A stretch of DNA of 64,000 nucleotides from the NCBI RefSeq assembly GCF_002920535.1, contig NZ_PQSS01000033.1, forward strand, positions 1 through 64,000, read 5' to 3'. Origin of the DNA: Streptomyces sp. Ru71. Lineage in GTDB: Bacteria > Actinomycetota > Actinomycetes > Streptomycetales > Streptomycetaceae. The first letter of the stretch is position 1. Each line of letters begins with the position of its first letter. The position numbers and the translations under genes were made by a program. This document shows positions 58,914 to 64,000 of the stretch, piece by piece. The notes below the pieces were generated by a model. It was not told where the DNA came from. It ran no database searches and was given only the letters and a program-made list of their open reading frames with translations.

Positions 58914-60043
58914 AGGACGTCCTGCCGGAACAGCGCGCGGCCCCGCGCGATGCGGCCGGTGCGCTCGGGGCCGTCGGCGGTGAGCCGTTCGAGTGAGGCG
59001 AGCAGGGCGGTGGTGTCGGCCGCCGCGTCGGATATGCCGAGCGCCGCCATCCGGGCCACGCCCTCCGCGCCGTGGCCCGGCATCGGACGGTGGCCGACGA
59101 CCGGCAGCCCCGCGGCGAGGGCCTGTACGGCGGTCTGGCCGGCCGCGTTGTCGACGAGCGCGCGGGCCGCGTGCAGCAGTCCCGGCATGTCGTCGACCCA
59201 GCCGAGGGCCAGCACGCCCGGCACCTCGTGAAGCCGGGCGCGCAGGCGCTCGTTGCGGCCGCACAGCACGACCGGCAGGAATCCGGCGTGCGCGAGCGCC
59301 CGGGCGGTGGCGGGCATCCCGAAGGCGGCGCCCCAGGCACCCGAGGAGAGCACCACGGGCCGGTCGCCGTGCGGATGGCGAGCGAACCGGTCCCGCCAGT
59401 GGGCGGCCCGGCCGTCCGGGGCGGCGAGGAAACCGGGGGCCACGACCGGGCCGGTGGCCTCGGCCGGTGTGCCGGTGTCCGCGCGCACGGCACGCGCCGC
59501 CTCCTCGGTGAGGCAGAAGTAGCGGTCGTTGCCGGGGTGCAGCCACTGCCGGTGGACCGCGAAGTCCACCAGGCACACCGTGCTCGGCACCCGCAGCAGC
59601 CCGCGCGCCCGCAGATGGCCGGTGAGCTGGGCGGCGAGGTGGAACACGGGCACGACCACGTCGGCGCCGCCGGCCTCCACCCGCTCGGTCAGCGGCCCGG
59701 CGGCGAGCCGGGCCAGCGGGACCCCGCTGGGGCGCGGTCCGCCGCCGCGCCGCAGCAGGGCGCGGTAGACGGCGGCGTACGTCCAGGGGGCGTGCAGCAC
59801 CGCGGAGCGGTAGCCGTGGCGCAGGGCCGCGCCCAGCGGGCGGGGCAGCAGGTCGAGGACGTCCACGACCTCGGCCCGCTGTCCCCGCTCGTGCGCCCGG
59901 CGGGCCAGTTCCCGGGCGACGGTGTCGTGTCCGGCGCCCATACTGGCACTGACGAGCAGAAAGGTGGTGTTCACGTCGTGCGCTTCTCCCCCCGGCCGGC
60001 GACCACCCGAGCGGCGGCGGGCCAGGCGTTTCGACGGGCTCAT
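58874..60043 (-). CDS. Glycosyltransferase, MGDG-synthase/GT28-like
   Basis: The 389-residue protein has the N-terminal SASMGAGHDTVARELARRA of MGDG-synthase-type enzymes, then DLLPRPLGAALRHGYRS, and a C-terminal nucleotide-sugar site VDNAAGQTAVQALAAGLPVVGHRPMPGHG. Such enzymes add a hexose to diacylglycerol. The ATG at 60043 has GAGAGGAG; a GTG at 59974 (VNTTFLL) is also plausible and gives the family N-terminus. It faces the SDR gene across a short gap. With the CYP152 gene downstream it points to a glycolipid. Sugar and lipid unknown. Confidence 0.88.
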   Translation of the reverse strand: MSPSKRLARRRSGGRRPGGEAHDVNTTFLLVSASMGAGHDTVARELARRAHERGQRAEVVDVLDLLPRPLGAALRHGYRSAVLHAPWTYAAVYRALLRRGGGPRPSGVPLARLAAGPLTERVEAGGADVVVPVFHLAAQLTGHLRARGLLRVPSTVCLVDFAVHRQWLHPGNDRYFCLTEEAARAVRADTGTPAEATGPVVAPGFLAAPDGRAAHWRDRFARHPHGDRPVVLSSGAWGAAFGMPATARALAHAGFLPVVLCGRNERLRARLHEVPGVLALGWVDDMPGLLHAARALVDNAAGQTAVQALAAGLPVVGHRPMPGHGAEGVARMAALGISDAAADTTALLASLERLTADGPERTGRIARGRALFRQDVLSRAAEAARAVGV

Positions 60044-60093
60044 GACGGGATACTCCTCTCCGGCGTTCTCCGTCGCACCCCGAAGGCCGCCCC

Positions 60094-60945
60094 ATGACCC
60101 GTGCCCCGCTCAGCGCCCGACACGCCGATCAACCGCCCGGGAGCGTGCCGGAGCGGGTCGCCGACCCGGGTCTGCTCGGCGCCGACGGCCGGCCCGCGCA
60201 CCGGGGGGTGGCGGTGGTGACCGGCGCGTCCTCCGGCATCGGGGCGGCCGTCGCACGGCGGCTGGCCGCCGCGGGGGGCTGGTATCTGGTGCTCAACGGC
60301 CGCGACGTGCTGCGCCTGGAACGGGTCGCCGGACAGGCTTCCGCCGCCGTCTTCCCTGCCGACCTGACCAGCCCCGGCACCGACCGGCGGCTGACCGACT
60401 TCGTGCTGGACCGCACCGGGCGGGTGGACCTGCTGGTGGCGGGCGCGGGCATCGGCTGGGCCGGTGACTTCCGCACCATGCCGCCGCGCGCCATCCAGGA
60501 CGTGATCGACCTCGATCTGACCGCGACCATCGGCCTGGTGCGGCAGTTGGTGCCGCACATGGTCCGGGCGGGCTCGGGACGGGTGGTGCTGGTCGGTTCC
60601 CTGGCGGGCGCCGTCGGGGTGCGCGGTGAGGCGGTCTACTCGGCCGCGAAGGCGGCGCTGGGCGTGTTCGCCGACGCGCTGCGCTACGAGCTGCACGGCA
60701 GCGGGGTGCGGGTCAGCCATGTGGTGCCCGGCGTGGTGGACACCCCGTTCTTCGAGCGTCGGGGCGAGCCCTACCGGCGCGCGCGGCCCCGGCCCGTCCC
60801 GCCGGAGCGGGTGGCGGACGCCGTGTGGCGGGCGGTGCGCCGGGATCTGGACGAGGTGTACGTGCCGGGCTGGCTGCGGCTGCCCGTACGGGTGCACGGC
60901 ATGGCTCCGGGTCTGTACCGGCGGCTGGCCGCACGGTTCGGATGA
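60094..60945 (+). CDS. Short-chain dehydrogenase/reductase (SDR)
   Basis: The 283-residue SDR has TGASSGIGAAVARRLAAAGGWYL, NNAG-type position as VAGAGIGWAG, catalytic Ser in VGSLAGAVG and YxxxK in YSAAKAALG. The C-terminal part has ERVADAVWRAVRRDLDEVYVPG, typical of acyl-reducing SDRs. The ATG at 60094 follows AAGGCCGCCCC. It is likely the first gene of a five- or six-gene run to 63964. Substrate unknown. Confidence 0.9.
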   Translation: MTRAPLSARHADQPPGSVPERVADPGLLGADGRPAHRGVAVVTGASSGIGAAVARRLAAAGGWYLVLNGRDVLRLERVAGQASAAVFPADLTSPGTDRRLTDFVLDRTGRVDLLVAGAGIGWAGDFRTMPPRAIQDVIDLDLTATIGLVRQLVPHMVRAGSGRVVLVGSLAGAVGVRGEAVYSAAKAALGVFADALRYELHGSGVRVSHVVPGVVDTPFFERRGEPYRRARPRPVPPERVADAVWRAVRRDLDEVYVPGWLRLPVRVHGMAPGLYRRLAARFG

Positions 60946-60982
60946 GCCCGCAGCACGGGCGGCGGAGAGGGCCGGTTCCCGG

Positions 60983-61882
60983 GTGACCGCGCTCATCGTC
61001 GTCCTCGCGTTGCTGGCGGCGCTGTCGAACGCCTCCGCGTCCGTGTTCCAGCGGCGGGCCGCTGCGGCGGAGCCCGCGGACGGCGACGGGGCCCGTGGCG
61101 CGTTGCGCCTGTTCGCCCGTCTGCTGCGCCGGCCGTACTGGCTGGCCGGCGCGCTGCTGCTGCTCGCGTCCACGGTGCTGCAGGCGGCGGCGCTGGCCGA
61201 GGGCAGCCTGTCGCTGGTGCAGCCGCTGCTGACCGCGGAGCTGTTGTTCACCCTGGCCGTGGGCAGTGTGGTCTTCGGGCACCGGCCCGACCGGCGCACC
61301 TGGCTGGCGTTCACTGCGCTCGCGGCCGGGCTGGCGCTGTTCCTGGGCACGGCCGCGCCGTCCGGGGCCCGCACCACGGCCTCGCCGGGCCGCTGGCTGC
61401 TGGCCGGGGCGGTGGCCGCCGGGGTGGTGGCGGGGCTGGTGCTGGTGGCCCGGACGGTGCGGGGCGCACCGCGCGCCGCCCTGCTCGGGCTGGCGTCGGC
61501 CGTGTCGTTCGCCTGTACGGCCGCCCTGTTGAAGGAGGTGATGGGCCGGCTGTCGCAGGGGGTGGGCGCCGTGCCGGCGCAGTGGCCGCCGTATGCGACG
61601 GTCGCGGCCGGTCTGGTGGCGTTCGCGCTGTTGCAGGGCTCGCTGCGGGCGGGCACGCTGGCGGCGTCGCAGCCGGCGCTGACCCTGGGCGACGCGCTGA
61701 CCAGCGTGGCGCTGGGCTGGGCCCTGTTCCAGGAGCACATCGTGCTCGGCGTGCGGATCGTGCCCGAGCTGATCGGGGTGACGCTGATCGGTCTGGGCAG
61801 TGTGGGCCTGGCGCGGGCGCCGTCGGTCTCGGGCGCCTGGGACGCGCCCCGCCGGCCCGAGGAGGAGGCGGACGTGCGATGA
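60983..61882 (+). CDS. EamA/DMT-family membrane transporter
   Basis: The 299-residue protein has about ten helices: LIVVLALLAALSNASASVFQRRAA at the start, SLSLVQPLLTAELLFTLAVGSVVFG mid-protein and SVALGWALFQEHIVLGVRIVPELIGVTLIGLGSVGLA at the end. EamA members export or move small metabolites. The GTG at 60983 has only a distant purine run. Its stop overlaps the deacetylase ATG by four bases (ATGA). It may export a product of the lipid/glycan locus. Confidence 0.9.
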   Translation: MTALIVVLALLAALSNASASVFQRRAAAAEPADGDGARGALRLFARLLRRPYWLAGALLLLASTVLQAAALAEGSLSLVQPLLTAELLFTLAVGSVVFGHRPDRRTWLAFTALAAGLALFLGTAAPSGARTTASPGRWLLAGAVAAGVVAGLVLVARTVRGAPRAALLGLASAVSFACTAALLKEVMGRLSQGVGAVPAQWPPYATVAAGLVAFALLQGSLRAGTLAASQPALTLGDALTSVALGWALFQEHIVLGVRIVPELIGVTLIGLGSVGLARAPSVSGAWDAPRRPEEEADVR

Positions 61883-62646
61883 ATCCCGGCCCCCTGTGCC
61901 GTACGGCCCTGTGGGGCGCCGCGGGCCTGTCGCTGGCCCACATCGGGCCGGCCGCCACCTGGCTGCCCGGGCCGCGGCGCCGCCTGCTGCCGGGACTGGC
62001 CGGTGTGGGCCGTACCGGTCATGTCGCCCTCACCTTCGACGACGGCCCCGATCCGGTGTCCACGCCGCGCTTCCTGGACGTGCTGGACGAACTGGGCGTG
62101 CGGGCGACGTTCTTCGTGCTCGGCGCGCGCGCCACCGGGCATCCCGCCGTACTGCGGGAGACGGCCCGCCGGGGGCACGAGGTCGCCGTGCACGGCTGGG
62201 CGCACGAGCGCCCGTGGCGGCCCTCGCCTGCGCGTGACGCCCGGGACGTGCGGGCGGCCGTCTCGGTGGTGCGGGAGCTGACCGGACGCCGTCCGCGCTG
62301 GTACCGCCCGCCCTACGGCATCCTCACCTCGGGGCGCTGGGCGGCCGCCCGTGCCGCCGGGCTGCGGCCGGTGCTGTGGAGTGCCTGGGGCCGGGACTGG
62401 ACGGCCGACGCCACGGCCGCCTCCGTACGGGCGTCGGTGGCCGCCGATCTGCGCGGCGGGGGCACGGTCCTGCTGCACGACTCCGACGTCACCTCGGCCC
62501 CGGGCTGCTGGCGTGCCGCGCTCGCCGCGCTCCCGGAGCTGGTGGCCGACTGCCGGGCGGCGGGCTGGACGGTGGGACCGCTGGACGGGCACGGGGTGCC
62601 GGACGGTTGGCGGGGCGGGGCGCGGTTACTTGGTCGGCATGACTGA
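61879..62646 (+). CDS. NodB-type polysaccharide deacetylase with a TTA codon
   Basis: The 255-residue protein has one N-terminal hydrophobic segment and NodB motifs: TFDDGPDP, the His pair in VHGWAHE, RPPYG, and LLHDSD. It removes N- or O-acetyl groups from a polysaccharide. Codon 250 (62626-62628, in ARLLGRHD) is TTA, so completion depends on bldA. The ATG overlaps the EamA stop (ATGA); its 3' end overlaps the next SDR start by 8 bases. Catalytic residues are all in place. Confidence 0.92.
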   Translation: MNPGPLCRTALWGAAGLSLAHIGPAATWLPGPRRRLLPGLAGVGRTGHVALTFDDGPDPVSTPRFLDVLDELGVRATFFVLGARATGHPAVLRETARRGHEVAVHGWAHERPWRPSPARDARDVRAAVSVVRELTGRRPRWYRPPYGILTSGRWAAARAAGLRPVLWSAWGRDWTADATAASVRASVAADLRGGGTVLLHDSDVTSAPGCWRAALAALPELVADCRAAGWTVGPLDGHGVPDGWRGGARLLGRHD

Positions 62647-63430
62647 GACACGGCCGCTCGCCCTGGTGACCGGGGCCTCCAGCGGCATCGGATTCGAACT
62701 GGCCCGGCAGTTCGCACAGGCCGGCTTCGACCTGCTGGTGAACGCCGAGGACGACCGGCTCGAACACGCCGCGCAGCGGCTGCGGGAGGAGACGGGCGCC
62801 TCGGTGCGGGCCGTCCGGGCCGATCTGCGGGATCCGGCGGGCGTCGACACGCTGGTCGCCGCCACGACCGGCCTGCAGGTGGACGTGGCCGCGCTCAACG
62901 CCGGGGTGGGCCGGGGCGGGGCGTTCGTGGACACCGATCTGACCGACGACCAGGCGGTGATCGACCTGAACGTCACCTCGACGGTCCGGCTGGCCAAGCC
63001 GCTGCTGCGGCAGATGGTGGCGCGCGGGGTGGGCCGGATGCTGTTCACGTCGTCGGTCGCGGCGATGATGCCCGGCTCCTTCCAGCCGGTGTACAACGCG
63101 TCGAAGTCGTTCGTGCAGTCCTTCGCGCAGGCCCTGCGCGAGGAGCTGAAGGACACCGGCGTCACCGTCACCTCGTTCATGCCCGGCCCGACGGAGACGG
63201 ACTTCTTCCGCCGGGCCGGCATGGAGGACACGCGGGTCGGCAGCGCGGAGAAGGACGATCCCGCACAGGTCGCCGAGCAGGCGTTCGAGGCGGTGATGAA
63301 GGGCCGCGGGAAGGTGGTCACCGGGTCGCTGAAGACGAAGGCGCAGGGCGTGGCCGACAAGGTCCTGCCCGACGCGGCCAAGGCCGCGCTCCACCGCAGG
63401 ATGGCCGAGCCGGGGCACGGCGACGGCTAG
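62639..63430 (+). CDS. Short-chain dehydrogenase/reductase
   Basis: The 263-residue SDR has TGASSGIGFELARQFAQAGFDLL, LNAGVGRGGAFVDT, catalytic Ser in FTSSVAAMM and YxxxK in VYNASKSFVQSFAQALREEL. It resembles the DltE/YqjQ-like subgroup. The ATG lies inside the end of the deacetylase gene, with no clear independent ribosome-binding site, so coupling is likely. It could reduce a ketoacyl or sugar intermediate, which is an inference. Confidence 0.9.
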   Translation: MTETRPLALVTGASSGIGFELARQFAQAGFDLLVNAEDDRLEHAAQRLREETGASVRAVRADLRDPAGVDTLVAATTGLQVDVAALNAGVGRGGAFVDTDLTDDQAVIDLNVTSTVRLAKPLLRQMVARGVGRMLFTSSVAAMMPGSFQPVYNASKSFVQSFAQALREELKDTGVTVTSFMPGPTETDFFRRAGMEDTRVGSAEKDDPAQVAEQAFEAVMKGRGKVVTGSLKTKAQGVADKVLPDAAKAALHRRMAEPGHGDG

Positions 63431-63445
63431 CCGGAGGGAGGAACG

Positions 63446-63964
63446 ATGAACGACCGCTCGCCCGGGGCCGTGGACGCGGACCTGCTGGGCATCTACCTCA
63501 ACGACCATCTCGCCGGCGCCACCGCGGGCGTGGAGCGGGTACGGCACCTGACGCGCTCGCAGCGGGGCACCGAGCTGGGGGCGGCCCTGCGTCCGGTGGC
63601 CGCCGAGATCGACCAGGACCGCAGGAGCCTGGTGGACATCATGCGGGCCGTGGACGTGCCGGTGCGCAGGTACAAGGCGTACGCGGGCTGGCTCGGCGAG
63701 AAGGCGGGCCGGCTGAAGACCAACGGCCGCCTGGTGCGCCGTTCCCCGCTGAGCACGCTGCTGGAGCTGGAGCTGCTGCGGATGGCGGTGGAGGGCAAGG
63801 CGTCCGGCTGGCAGTCGCTGCGCCGGCTCACCGACGTCGAACCCCGCCTGGACGCGGCCCGGCTGGACGAACTGCTGGAGCGCGCCGCCCGGCAGCAGCG
63901 CACGTTGGAGGAGCTGCGCTCCCGCCAGACCGGGGAGACCTTCACCCGCACCGGGTGCGGCTGA
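63446..63964 (+). CDS. Hypothetical four-helix protein
   Basis: The 172-residue protein has DADLLGIYLNDHLAGATAGVERVRHL at the start, then AEIDQDRRSLVDIMRAV and LLELELLRMAVEGKASGWQSLRRL, suggesting a four-helix bundle of the ferritin/DUF892 type. Acidic/His residues spaced along helices could bind a metal. The ATG at 63446 follows GGAGGGAGGAACG. It is the last gene in the run. No family name is certain. Confidence 0.75.
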   Translation: MNDRSPGAVDADLLGIYLNDHLAGATAGVERVRHLTRSQRGTELGAALRPVAAEIDQDRRSLVDIMRAVDVPVRRYKAYAGWLGEKAGRLKTNGRLVRRSPLSTLLELELLRMAVEGKASGWQSLRRLTDVEPRLDAARLDELLERAARQQRTLEELRSRQTGETFTRTGCG

Positions 63965-64000
63965 GCGCCCTGGACCTCTCTCGGAGGTTGAAGCGGCAAG

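Noticed and set aside
60040..62592. 850-codon minus-strand frame across SDR, EamA and deacetylase genes
   Set aside because: Long shadow frame with Arg/Pro/Ala bias; the plus-strand genes overlap each other by start/stop signatures and have motifs.

Overview
The window is high-GC actinobacterial chromosome, almost certainly Streptomyces. Codon third positions are dominated by G/C, GTG and TTG starts are common, and the gene content is typical: a long chaplin with an LAXTG sortase signal, an NsdA/NsdB-type developmental regulator, a streptophobe-type membrane protein, DUF397, a SpoIIE-type phosphatase, an ECF42-type sigma factor with its DGPF partner, and a SsuE/SsuD sulfonate pair behind a Cys-containing leader peptide. 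About 60 protein genes are packed on both strands. I saw no rRNA, tRNA, IS element, prophage or CRISPR array.

Layout. 0-7.7 kb: an anti-sigma-type ATPase, then a signalling/export locus with a membrane-anchored DUF6777-like protein, a streptophobe-like polytopic protein, a Ser/Thr kinase, an SH3-like protein and a tandem-FHA ABC exporter fused to its permease. 7.9-17 kb: small metabolic genes, namely NTF2-like, DUF1905, two aldo/keto reductases, LysR, DinB, adenosine deaminase, VOC, a PPOX-fold protein, a secreted sphingomyelinase and an aldehyde dehydrogenase. 17.1-22.5 kb: ECF42 sigma/DGPF pair, a frameshifted acyl-CoA-dehydrogenase-like gene, the ssu genes with a leader peptide, and an SPW-repeat membrane protein. 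22.6-39.3 kb: secreted proteins and development, including a duplicated-domain secreted protein, a secreted GATase-like protein, the chaplin, a TAP-like peptidase, a baeRF-type protein, a Gfo/Idh oxidoreductase, a collapsed phospholipase C pseudogene, the TTA-containing SpoIIE phosphatase, nsdB, a TTA-containing phosphotransferase and a cell-wall amidase. 39.3-42.4 kb: small regulatory and stress genes. 42.4-48.2 kb: an acyl-CoA operon (two thiolase-fold proteins, a double DUF35 protein, a crotonase) with a divergent acyl-CoA synthetase. 48.2-56.3 kb: an MFS exporter with a C-terminal beta-sandwich tail, a principal-like sigma factor, a beta-helix protein, a FAD oxidoreductase and a polysaccharide pyruvyl transferase. 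56.5-64 kb: a lipid/glycan locus with a CYP152-type peroxygenase, an MGDG-synthase-like glycosyltransferase, two SDRs, an EamA transporter and a NodB deacetylase.

Two loci look like coherent and poorly described systems. The first is the kinase/SH3/FHA-ABC/streptophobe locus, a plausible phosphorylation-gated exporter like PknF-Rv1747 of mycobacteria. The second is the terminal glycolipid-like locus, which joins a fatty-acid peroxygenase to a diacylglycerol-type glycosyltransferase. A third, genome-scale oddity is that at least eight genes carry imperfect tandem duplications straddling their own stop codons (units of 8 to 42 bp).

Regulation visible in sequence includes the leader peptide before ssuE, inverted-repeat operators at the lysR/aldo-keto reductase, crotonase/fadD and MFS promoters, several candidate leaderless promoters, and TTA (bldA) codons in three genes.
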